From assembly GCA_964551295.1 (NCBI GenBank), contig CAZKDJ010000199.1:1-7274 (forward strand): DNA of 7,274 bases, read 5' to 3'. This document shows, in pieces, positions 1 through 5,362 of the stretch. Both the position numbers and the translations under genes were made by a program. The stretch comes from JAFGED01 sp964551295. Its GTDB lineage: Bacteria > Chloroflexota > Anaerolineae > B4-G1. Below the pieces are notes generated by a model that did not search any database, was not told the origin of the DNA, and saw only the letters and a program-made list of their open reading frames with translations. Numbering within the stretch: position 1 is the first letter of the stretch; the number at the start of each line of letters is the position of its first letter.

Positions 1-372
1 AAGATGAGCCTGGTGGGACCGCGAACTATTTCAGAGGCAGAAGCCTCGCGCTTCCAACCCTGGCTGCCCAATCTGCTTACGGTCAAGCCGGGCGTCACGG
101 GGGTCTGGGCGATCAGTGACTATTCTTCCATTGAAGATCAAGTACGGGCCAAGATGTATTACATCCGCAACTGGACGATCTGGTTGGATCTACAGATCCT
201 ATTTCATACATTGCTTCGTGTTCTGCGTATGCAACGCAGGCGCGCGGCGCTTTTTCCAGTCCAGGGTCTAGGGCTAGATGGGTTGCCTTACCTGGATGCA
301 GAAGGGAGAGAACCTATGGCCGAATACCTGCGCGGAGGAGAAAATACCAGTGACCAAAAAATTGATCGATAA
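1..372 (+). CDS. Polyprenyl-phosphate sugar transferase, C-terminal part (5' end outside window)
   Basis: This is the C-terminal end of a bacterial sugar transferase (WbaP/WcaJ/PglC-like phosphoglycosyl transferase), the membrane enzyme that moves a sugar-1-phosphate onto undecaprenyl phosphate to start an exopolysaccharide or capsule repeat unit. The frame is open from the first base, so the true start lies upstream. Visible family marks are MSLVGPR, then VKPGVTGVWAISDYSS and YYIRNWTIWLDLQIL, matching the usual VKPGITGLW and Y-x-NWSLWLDL-KIL signatures. After about residue 75 the sequence leaves the conserved domain and ends in a roughly 45-residue tail without features I recognise. The segment VRAKMYYI has Lys where many relatives have Asp (LDLxYI), so the protein is somewhat divergent. 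Its last 23 bases overlap the GmhA-like gene, which suggests one transcript. Confidence 0.88.
   Translation, partial: KMSLVGPRTISEAEASRFQPWLPNLLTVKPGVTGVWAISDYSSIEDQVRAKMYYIRNWTIWLDLQILFHTLLRVLRMQRRRAALFPVQGLGLDGLPYLDAEGREPMAEYLRGGENTSDQKIDR
334..340 (+). promoter_or_regulatory. Ribosome binding site GGAGGAG deciding the GTG start at 350
   Basis: GGAGGAG lies nine bases before GTG at 350-352. The open frame continues upstream to an ATG at 278, but that extension is out of frame with, and lies inside, the sugar transferase gene and carries no isomerase homology. The strong site favours translation from the GTG. Confidence 0.75.
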
Positions 373-985
373 TTATCTCTTGGAACTTGCCGGGGTGGTG
401 GCTCGTTTGCCACGTGATGCCATTCGAGACGTGGTGGATGAGTTGCGGTCTGCTCGAGAGAGGCGGGCGCATATATTCATACTCGGCAACGGCGGCAGCG
501 CGGCGACAGCATCGCATATGGCCAATGACCTGAACAAGCTGACCATCGTGCCAGGGCAGCCACGCTTCCGAGCGGTTGCGCTCTCGGACAACGTGCCTTG
601 TATGACTGCTTGGGCCAATGATTGTGCTTATGCGGATATCTTTGCCGAGCAACTGCTCAACTTTTTGGATCCAGGTGACATAGTTATCGCTATTTCTGCC
701 AGCGGCAACTCTGCGAACGTGCTCAAGGCGGTGCAGTTGGCGCGTGGGGTAGGGGCGACGGCTATTGGTTTCACCGGCCAGGATGGCGGCCGGCTCAAAG
801 GCTTGGTCGATATTTGTGTGAGTGTGCCCAGCGATCACATAGGTATGCAAGAGGATTGTCACATGATTCTCGATCACGTGATTGCCAACGTCCTGCGCCT
901 TCAGGCTCTGGAGCAGGGGGCCACTATGGTGGTTGGTCCAGGATTGATGGTTGATACAGAGGCAAAGATGGCAATAGGTGAATGA
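350..985 (+). CDS. gmhA: SIS-domain sugar isomerase, GmhA-like (sedoheptulose-7-phosphate isomerase)
   Basis: A 211-residue cytoplasmic protein of the SIS family, close in length to GmhA (about 190 residues), which converts sedoheptulose 7-phosphate to D-glycero-D-manno-heptose 7-phosphate, the first step of ADP- or GDP-heptose synthesis. Phosphate-binding motifs are visible: GNGGSAATASHMA at residues 46-58 and ISASGNSANVLKA at 115-127. The C-terminal catalytic signature is GMQEDCHMILDH at 165-176. In E. coli GmhA the segment after the first His carries two Glu residues, one of them catalytic; here the pair is Asn59-Asp60. This resembles SIS proteins of EPS clusters, and the exact substrate is therefore less certain. 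The GTG start is chosen for its strong ribosome site. The stop overlaps the next start (ATGA, 982-985). The GmhB gene at 6362 supports the heptose role. Confidence 0.85.
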   Translation: MTKKLIDNYLLELAGVVARLPRDAIRDVVDELRSARERRAHIFILGNGGSAATASHMANDLNKLTIVPGQPRFRAVALSDNVPCMTAWANDCAYADIFAEQLLNFLDPGDIVIAISASGNSANVLKAVQLARGVGATAIGFTGQDGGRLKGLVDICVSVPSDHIGMQEDCHMILDHVIANVLRLQALEQGATMVVGPGLMVDTEAKMAIGE

Positions 986-2844
986 GGTCTCTTCGAAAAA
1001 AAGGTGAGCGCGGGCACCGGGGGGCTCGCGTTTGCTTTGCGATGAGAGAAGGGTATTTGCCGGGAATGCAAATGATTCAGAAGAGGACTGGGCAACAACG
1101 GCCACGTTTTCTTGTTTGGCTTTCAATTGGCTTTTACTGGCTGATCAAGCTAGAGTGGTTGGCTGTTGCAGTGGCTGCACCACTCTTGCTGTTTCCCACC
1201 GTTCGTCCTCTTTGGACAGCGATGACGTTGATCGTGCTGACGATGCTGTGGTTCCTACGCTGGCTCGTCCGCCGCGAGCCTTGGTCCGTTACACCCTTCA
1301 ACGGCGCGCTGCTCCTCTTTGCGTTAATGATCCCGGTAGCAATATGGGCTTCCGCACTGCCGGAGCTGACGCTGCCCAAGGCCGCTGGACTCGTATTGGG
1401 CCTGGCCGTCTTTCGTGCCACAACGCTGGCGGTGCGCAACCGGCGTGCACTCAGTCTTGCATTGGTCGCCTTTTGTCTGCTGGGACTGGCCATCCTTGCG
1501 GTGGGGGTGCTTGGCGCCAAGTGGCCTGCCAAGGTGGATCTATTGGATTCGCTGGCACGCACTTTCCCGCGTCTCGTTTCCTCTCTACCCGGTATGCCTG
1601 ATACTGGTATCAGCACTAACCAGCTTGCTGGTACCCTGATCCTTTATTTACCACTGCTGGCTATATTGGCGGGATCGCGCATCCATTTAGGATCTACATT
1701 TCGGCGCTGGCTTGTGTCTACAGGGACTGTTGGTTTTTTACTGCTCACTGCTGCAGTGCTATTGCTCACCCAGNNNNNNNNNNTGGTAAGCCTGTTGACG
1801 CTCTTGGCTCTTTGGGGATTGAGCAGCAGTGATGGTCGGATGCGCATTGTAGGTGCCGCGTTACCATTGCTGGCTCTGCTGGCTATTACAGCATTCCTGC
1901 TTTACTTGGGCCCATATCAAGTCGGGGAAATTCTGTATGAGGCCAATAGCGGTGCAACGGTCGAACAAGTCGTTGGCGAGATGTCCGTCGCCGGCCGGAT
2001 CGAGATCTGGAATCGGGCGCTCTACGCCGTGCAGGATTTCCCCTTCACCGGCTGCGGGCTGGGCACGTTTCGCCGCGTAGTGCACATTCTCTATCCCCTG
2101 TTCCTCATCCCTCCCGATACGGACATTGCCCATGCCCACAACATCTTTTTGCAGACGGCCTTGGACTTGGGCTTACCCGGGCTGATCGCCTACCTGGCGC
2201 TCCTGGGCATCGCCTTGGCCACCTGCTGGCGCTGCGCGCGTCGAGGTGGTCCGCTGGTGCGCGCCACGGCCTTGGGCCTAGCGGCGGGGTTGGTTGGCCT
2301 GCACGTCTACGGCCTGGCGGATGCCGTGGCCCTGGGCTCCAAGCCCGGCGTGGCCTTCTGGTTCGCCCTGGGCCTGATCGCCGCCCTGCCCAACGTCGCC
2401 CGGCAGGAGGCGCGTGAAGGCGCTCCCAAACCATGCCTCACGCATCACGGATCACGCATCACGCATTACGCATTACGTCCGCGCTCACCCCTGGCTCGTC
2501 GCCGCTGTGATACTCCTCTCGCTCGCGCTTCTCGTCGCCAGCGTCTACCTGGCCCGGGGCGTGCTTCCCGAAGCTCCATCCGCTCGTTCTGGCGTCCGCC
2601 TGCCCCTCTACCCTGCCGCCCAGGGTGTGGAGGTACGCACCGAGGATCCTCCCGCCGACGCCGGCTGGGTCGGCGTGCTGGAGATTGCCACGTTCACCAC
2701 CACGCAACCCCATCACCGATGTGGCGGGTTTCTACACGGACGCCCTGGCTGAGGCCGGATGGGAGACCGAGATCGAGGCCGGCGACGAGACCAGTTGGGG
2801 CGGCATCTACACGCGGGAGGGTGGCCTCTCCGTGTGCCTGCTGA
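982..2844 (+). CDS. Wzy/O-antigen-ligase-like membrane protein with an anomalous run-on C-terminus
   Basis: A multi-pass inner-membrane protein of the O-antigen polymerase/ligase superfamily, expected to polymerise or ligate the lipid-linked glycan at the periplasmic face. Many hydrophobic segments run from about residue 45 to 475. The Wzy_C region is clear: AGRIEIWNRAL near residue 337, DFPFTGCGLGTF, then HAHNIFLQTALDLGLPGL from residue 384. The start is taken at the ATGA overlap with the isomerase; later in-frame ATGs at 1042, 1066 and 1072 are also possible because no strong ribosome site precedes 982. Four residues (265-268) are unknown because of the N run. Beyond about residue 477 the frame turns into Arg/Pro/Ser-rich sequence that merely overlaps the next gene in another frame, so the natural end is probably near 2413. 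A lost base close to 2408-2414 would give a stop at the GTGA of 2414-2417. That repair is inference. Confidence 0.82.
   Translation: MRSLRKKGERGHRGARVCFAMREGYLPGMQMIQKRTGQQRPRFLVWLSIGFYWLIKLEWLAVAVAAPLLLFPTVRPLWTAMTLIVLTMLWFLRWLVRREPWSVTPFNGALLLFALMIPVAIWASALPELTLPKAAGLVLGLAVFRATTLAVRNRRALSLALVAFCLLGLAILAVGVLGAKWPAKVDLLDSLARTFPRLVSSLPGMPDTGISTNQLAGTLILYLPLLAILAGSRIHLGSTFRRWLVSTGTVGFLLLTAAVLLLTQXXXXVSLLTLLALWGLSSSDGRMRIVGAALPLLALLAITAFLLYLGPYQVGEILYEANSGATVEQVVGEMSVAGRIEIWNRALYAVQDFPFTGCGLGTFRRVVHILYPLFLIPPDTDIAHAHNIFLQTALDLGLPGLIAYLALLGIALATCWRCARRGGPLVRATALGLAAGLVGLHVYGLADAVALGSKPGVAFWFALGLIAALPNVARQEAREGAPKPCLTHHGSRITHYALRPRSPLARRRCDTPLARASRRQRLPGPGRASRSSIRSFWRPPAPLPCRPGCGGTHRGSSRRRRLGRRAGDCHVHHHATPSPMWRVSTRTPWLRPDGRPRSRPATRPVGAASTRGRVASPCAC
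1774..1783. other. Assembly gap (10 N)
   Basis: Ten undetermined bases inside the polymerase gene. The same reading frame is open on both sides, so the frame appears preserved, but the true gap length is unknown and the join itself could be wrong. Confidence 0.98.
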
Positions 2845-2939
2845 ACGCCTTTGATATCGAAGGCCAGACCTGGGTATCCGTCGTCTGCGGCGACAAGGCG
2901 GAGCCGGTGGACATTCTACCCGTGCCGCCGGACGGCTGA
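2414..2939 (+). CDS. Membrane-anchored protein of unknown function, frameshifted
   Basis: I do not recognise a named family. From GTG 2414 (AGGAGG at 2405-2410, only three bases away) the frame gives a short cytoplasmic head built from the heptamer repeat, one hydrophobic membrane segment at about residues 28-46, then an extracytoplasmic domain beginning LPLYPAAQGVEV. This frame is then lost, while a second frame continues with PITDVAGFYTDALAEAGWE and ends VVCGDKAEPVDILPVPPDG. Removing one C from the CCCC at 2708-2711 joins them as FTTTQPITDVAGFYTDAL and gives 174 residues. The pattern, an YP-A-V opening followed by threonine-rich strand, FYxDAL and GW, resembles small secreted domains common in Chloroflexota that lack an assigned function. 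Its 3' end recurs as degraded copies near 5391 and 5456. The one-base insertion may be a sequencing error or real damage. Confidence 0.65.
2437..2478. repeat. Heptanucleotide tandem repeat, six units (consensus ATCACGC)
   Basis: Six consecutive 7-base units read CTCACGC, ATCACGG, ATCACGC, ATCACGC, ATTACGC and ATTACGT. Seven is not a multiple of three, so a gain or loss of one unit shifts the frame of anything translated through it. The array lies just after the GTG at 2414 and encodes the H-A-S-R-I-T-like stretch at the start of the small membrane protein. It resembles the short heptamer repeats known from cyanobacteria and often seen in Chloroflexota. Confidence 0.85.
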
Positions 2940-2947
2940 ACCTGGCC

Positions 2948-2973
2948 CCGCGATTCCCGTTGCTAAATCGCGG
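2948..2973. terminator. Stem-loop just after the small membrane-protein gene
   Basis: Perfect 8-bp inverted repeat CCGCGATT / AATCGCGG with a 10-base loop, nine bases after the stop codon at 2939. No T-run follows, so it is at best a weak or Rho-independent-like terminator. MITE copy A inserted directly at its right arm: the left target duplication starts at 2973. Confidence 0.35.
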
Positions 2974-2980
2974 CTGCCTC

Positions 2981-3060
2981 GTATCATCTCAATATCTTGG
3001 GGGAATGTAGGTCGGATTGGCAATCCGACTTACTCTTGCCCCTACTTTTTGAGAAGATAC
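2981..3060. mobile_element. 80-bp MITE, copy A, with 8-bp target duplication
   Basis: A complete non-autonomous element. Its ends GTATCATCTCAA and TTGAGAAGATAC are inverted repeats with 11 of 12 positions matching. Direct 8-bp repeats GCTGCCTC flank it at 2973-2980 and 3061-3068, the footprint of transposition. The centre (3007-3033) is a 27-base imperfect palindrome around GTCGGATTGGCAATCCGAC, bracketed by GGGGG on the left and CCCC on the right, so the whole element folds into one long hairpin. It carries no open reading frame and needs a transposase supplied from elsewhere. All 80 bases are identical to copy B at 6035-6114, which points to recent movement. Confidence 0.93.
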
Positions 3061-3128
3061 GCTGCCTCCTGGTCTTTCCCCGCCGGGGGCGAACGGCCTG
3101 CAAGGGTGATATACCTCCCTGATTTCCG

Positions 3129-3157
3129 TTGCGCTGCGCTGGCAGTTGTGGTACACT
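3129..3157 (+). promoter_or_regulatory. Weak promoter candidate before the UPF0175 gene
   Basis: TTGCGC and TACACT are spaced by 17 bases, matching sigma-70 boxes at three and four of six positions. The expected start point near 3164 would fall on the ribosome site GGAGG (3164-3168), leaving a very short leader, so this is tentative. Confidence 0.25.
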
Positions 3158-3174
3158 TGGGTTGGAGGTGTAGG

Positions 3175-3423
3175 ATGTGTGCAATGACAATTGAGCTGCG
3201 CGATGCCCTGCGTGTACCTCCCGCCGAGCAAGAGAGCCGCTTACGCCGTGAGCTGGCTATCCGGTTGTATGAGAAGGGGCTGCTCTTTTTCGGCAAGGCG
3301 CGTGAGCTGGCTGATCTGTCAAAGTGGGATTTTCACGAGCTGTTGGCAGCCGAGGGCATCGTGCGTCACCATGACCTGGAGGAACTGGAAGCCGACCTGG
3401 CCACTCTTGAGGCATTGGAATGA
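3175..3423 (+). CDS. UPF0175 family antitoxin-like protein
   Basis: An 82-residue protein matching the UPF0175 family, small HTH-like proteins usually encoded just before a PIN-like DUF3368 toxin and regarded as its antitoxin. The family core is visible: RRELAIRLYEKGLLFFGKAR at residues 24-43, then ELADLSKWDFHELLAAEGI and the acidic, leucine-rich tail. The start at 3175 is chosen because GGAGG (3164-3168) stands six bases before it; ATG 3184 (MTIEL) is the alternative and fits many relatives. The expected toxin partner is missing: the following 120 bases hold no PIN-like frame, only a terminator-like hairpin, so this is an orphan antitoxin or one that acts on a toxin encoded elsewhere. Confidence 0.85.
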   Translation: MCAMTIELRDALRVPPAEQESRLRRELAIRLYEKGLLFFGKARELADLSKWDFHELLAAEGIVRHHDLEELEADLATLEALE

Positions 3424-3450
3424 AGGGGGAGCGACGTCGGCCAGCTGCTG

Positions 3451-3480
3451 GGCGCGCAACCATTCGGCGCGCCAAGTTTT
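3451..3480 (+). terminator. Possible intrinsic terminator after the UPF0175 gene
   Basis: GC-only stem GGCGCGC / GCGCGCC (3451-3457 and 3467-3473) with a nine-base loop, followed by AAGTTTT. The T-run is short (four), so termination is likely but may be incomplete. It separates the orphan antitoxin from the DUF6883 pair. Confidence 0.45.
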
Positions 3481-3544
3481 GCCGTTCGGCGGCTGGACGT
3501 CTCCGGACAAAGATGTGACCGATCATAGCAAGGAGGGATAGCCC

Positions 3545-3886
3545 ATGAGATTGGGAGATATCGTCGGGCAGGTGAGCATAGATCCACGCAAGCTGACCGA
3601 GTACGCTCTCAATCCCGAGTCTCCGTGGGGACAGCACAAGGCCATTGCCTTTGAACGAGCGTTGGGGTTTACGCGAGAGAACTATGCCGATCTGCTGATT
3701 CAAATTGAACATCGGGCTTTGGAGGCCGAAGCTACCTTTCACAGCGAGGATGCGTTTGGGCGACGCTATACGGTAGATTTGACCGTGGAGGGCACGGAAG
3801 GCCGGCAAGGCGTGGTGCGCACTGGCTGGCTGGTTCCCCCAGGTGTGGACAAAGCCCGTCTGATCACGTTGTACGTGAGGGGGTGA
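3545..3886 (+). CDS. DUF6883 domain protein
   Basis: A 113-residue soluble protein that fits the DUF6883 family: IDPRKLTEYALNPESPWGQH at residues 12-31, then KAIAFERALGFTRENYADLL, RRYTVDLTVEG and VVRTGWLVPPG ending in RLITLYV. The conserved His, Lys and Tyr residues and the tail VRTGW are the family hallmarks that I recall. Members often sit beside DUF4926 genes or in toxin-like contexts, but no activity is established to my knowledge. AAGGAGGG at 3530-3537 lies seven bases before the ATG, a strong ribosome site. The stop (TGA 3884-3886) directly abuts the DUF4926 start, so the two are surely co-translated. Family assignment is from memory; a toxin role is inference from the position among toxin-antitoxin genes. 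Confidence 0.75.
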   Translation: MRLGDIVGQVSIDPRKLTEYALNPESPWGQHKAIAFERALGFTRENYADLLIQIEHRALEAEATFHSEDAFGRRYTVDLTVEGTEGRQGVVRTGWLVPPGVDKARLITLYVRG

Positions 3887-4240
3887 ATGATGCCTGACCT
3901 TTTTGACGTCATTGAGCTTACGATGGATATTCCGGGACATGAACTACACGCCGGTATGCAAGGTACAATTGTGGAACGCCATGCAGCCGATGCGTACGAA
4001 GTCGAGTTTACGGACGAATCTGGTGAGACACTGGCTTTACTTGCGTTGCATCCACATCAATTCATCGTGGTTTGGCGAGCAAGCACCGGCGCTCCTGTCC
4101 CGGTCGCGGAACAAGTGACGGCCTTGATGGAGGCATTGCCGGAACACGCGGGACGGGAGGTGCTGGACTTTGCGCGTTTCCTGCACGAAAGAAGGCAGCA
4201 CTCGTACAGCCATCGCGTCACCGATCCTACAACAACGTAG
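3887..4240 (+). CDS. DUF4926 protein with a DUF2281-like C-terminal helix region
   Basis: A 117-residue protein. Residues 4-62 match DUF4926, a small beta-barrel domain: FDVIELTMDIPGHELHAGM, QGTIVE, YEVEFTDESGETLALLAL. Residues 74-102, with VTALMEALPEHAGREVLDFA and FLHERR, resemble the DUF2281-type helix pair (L-LPE-x-EVLDF-x-FL) found in small antitoxins. The fusion is the odd part: DUF4926 proteins normally stop after the barrel. Two start codons stand in tandem at 3887 and 3890; the second has better spacing from GAGGGGG (3877-3883). Zero-gap coupling to DUF6883 suggests a two-protein module, in which this would be the antitoxin-like member. That role is inference. Confidence 0.75.
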   Translation: MMPDLFDVIELTMDIPGHELHAGMQGTIVERHAADAYEVEFTDESGETLALLALHPHQFIVVWRASTGAPVPVAEQVTALMEALPEHAGREVLDFARFLHERRQHSYSHRVTDPTTT

Positions 4241-4286
4241 AAAGAGTCCACTCTATGGCAGATCATATGTGTAGGTTGGGTTGAAT

Positions 4287-4312
4287 GTATCATCTCAATA
4301 ATCTGGGGGCGG
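4287..4312. mobile_element. Solo left end of the MITE family
   Basis: The terminal repeat GTATCATCTCAA is followed by TAATCTGGGGGCGG, matching the first 20 or so bases after the end of the element that starts at 7220 and closely resembling copies A and B. No right end (TTGAGAAGATAC) is seen downstream, so this is a truncated remnant or an element whose other half was replaced. It touches the AbiEii start codon at 4314, and its G-rich tail is the only ribosome-site-like sequence there. Confidence 0.75.
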
Positions 4313-4313
4313 A

Positions 4314-5012
4314 ATGGTAAAGCAACCTCGTCGTCCAGAACATACGGCAGATTATGCCGAAGCGTGCTTACAGGCTTTGGCATCTGCCAGGTTGGGAGAT
4401 AGGATTTCCGTGGGGGGGGGCTTTGGCTTGTTGCACTATCTGGACTATCGCCCCACCCACGATGTAGATGCCTGGTGGGACGTTTCAGCCACGATGGAGG
4501 AACAGCAGCGGGTGATTGACGTAATCCAGGCGACGCTGGAGACTTTTGGTGCAGTGAGCATTCGCTCCTGGGGCGATGTGGTCAGCGTGGAACTCGTGCA
4601 AGAGGAGCGCGTCGTCTTTAGTTTCCAGATTGCACGCCGGTCTGCGCAGTTGGAGCCTTCTGCGCTGGCTCCCTGGGTCGACGTGCTCCTGGATAGCTTC
4701 CCGGATCTGTTGGCGAGCAAGATGGTCGCCTTGGTCGAACGCGGCGCGCCGCGCGACTTTCGCGACATTTTTGCGCTGTGCCAGGCCGGTTTGGCGACGC
4801 CGGAAGCGTGTTGGGAGCTCTGGCGACGCCGCCAGGAGCTGGCTGGCAGCGATACCGACGCCACCCGGGCGCGACTGGCCGTGGAGACCCACCTGATGCG
4901 CATTGCCCAGCACCGTCCGCTGAGAGAGATTGCCGACCCCGCAAAGCGAGCAGAGGCAGAGCGGGTGCGGAATTGGTTTGCACAGGAGTTTCTCGATGCC
5001 ATCGCAGGATGA
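4314..5012 (+). CDS. AbiEii-type nucleotidyltransferase toxin
   Basis: A 232-residue protein of the AbiEii/AbiGii toxin family (DNA polymerase beta-like nucleotidyltransferases; characterised AbiE and MenT relatives act with an antitoxin, and several modify tRNA ends). The active-site motif runs from GGGFGLLHYLDYRPTHDVD at residues 34-52, where Thr48, Asp50 and Asp52 give the T-x-D-x-D metal-binding set. The second conserved block, ASKMVALVERGAPRDFRDI at residues 134-152, contributes Lys136, Arg147, Asp148 and Asp151. Both are intact, so the enzyme is probably active. The usual upstream AbiEi antitoxin is absent; a small gene overlaps its 3' end instead. Nine consecutive G (4412-4420) encode the Gly run of the active site. 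The start at 4314 follows a MITE end directly. Confidence 0.85.
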   Translation: MVKQPRRPEHTADYAEACLQALASARLGDRISVGGGFGLLHYLDYRPTHDVDAWWDVSATMEEQQRVIDVIQATLETFGAVSIRSWGDVVSVELVQEERVVFSFQIARRSAQLEPSALAPWVDVLLDSFPDLLASKMVALVERGAPRDFRDIFALCQAGLATPEACWELWRRRQELAGSDTDATRARLAVETHLMRIAQHRPLREIADPAKRAEAERVRNWFAQEFLDAIAG

Positions 5013-5313
5013 CGGTTGGTTGGATGGCGCCCTTTATCCCGACGTCGAGCCTCCCTCCGAGCTGGACGGCCTGGCCGATCGCGTGGATTTCCTGGTGCGC
5101 TTGTGCGCCGCGTGGGATTTTGGCCTGTTGCCTTCCTCCCAAACGGTGGCCGAGATCCGGCGTCGCGAGTGGCGGGAAGCAGTCGAGGCCTGCCGGCTGC
5201 TGACTTCGCCCGCGTACCACCTGCTGCGAGCCTGGCATCATCTACCGCCCTTGCCTTATCTGGGCCGTCAGGTGGCCAGCATTCGCGACGATCCCAACCT
5301 GGCGTATGTGTAG
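4996..5313 (+). CDS. Small protein of unknown function overlapping the AbiEii gene
   Basis: I do not recognise a family. This 105-residue protein starts at ATG 4996 with AGGAG (4984-4988) seven bases upstream, inside the last codons of the AbiEii gene, a 17-base overlap that implies tight translational coupling. It has no membrane segment. The head is acidic (QDDGWLDGALYPDVEPPSEL), the middle is probably helical (DGLADRVDFLVRLCAAWDFG, then EIRRREWREAVEACRLL), and the tail is LLRAWHHLPPLPYL followed by SIRDDPNLAYV. An acidic small protein coupled to a nucleotidyltransferase toxin is what an antitoxin would look like, but the order (toxin first) is reversed relative to AbiE. The antitoxin role is inference. 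Confidence 0.65.
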   Translation: MPSQDDGWLDGALYPDVEPPSELDGLADRVDFLVRLCAAWDFGLLPSSQTVAEIRRREWREAVEACRLLTSPAYHLLRAWHHLPPLPYLGRQVASIRDDPNLAYV

Positions 5314-5362
5314 CGGCATGCCAAAGTTGCCCGATACCCCGTGATCGTCCTCGATTAGCAAA

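Noticed and set aside
314..1126. Long minus-strand open frame of 270 codons
   Set aside because: It is the opposite-strand shadow of the GmhA-like gene, with no domain and no ribosome site.
3420..3512. Short frame of 30 codons starting with an ATGA overlap after the UPF0175 gene
   Set aside because: The product is Arg-rich without any likeness to a PIN or DUF3368 toxin, and the terminator-like hairpin lies within it.
3257..3940. Minus-strand open frame of 227 codons
   Set aside because: It runs opposite UPF0175 and DUF6883, both of which have clear family motifs on the + strand.
4243..4254. AGAGT-CC-ACTCT palindrome as an operator for the AbiEii gene
   Set aside because: Five-base arms are too short to support without a second copy or a promoter beside it.
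4618..5241. Minus-strand open frame of 207 codons
   Set aside because: It is a shadow of the AbiEii gene, caused by high G+C codon usage.
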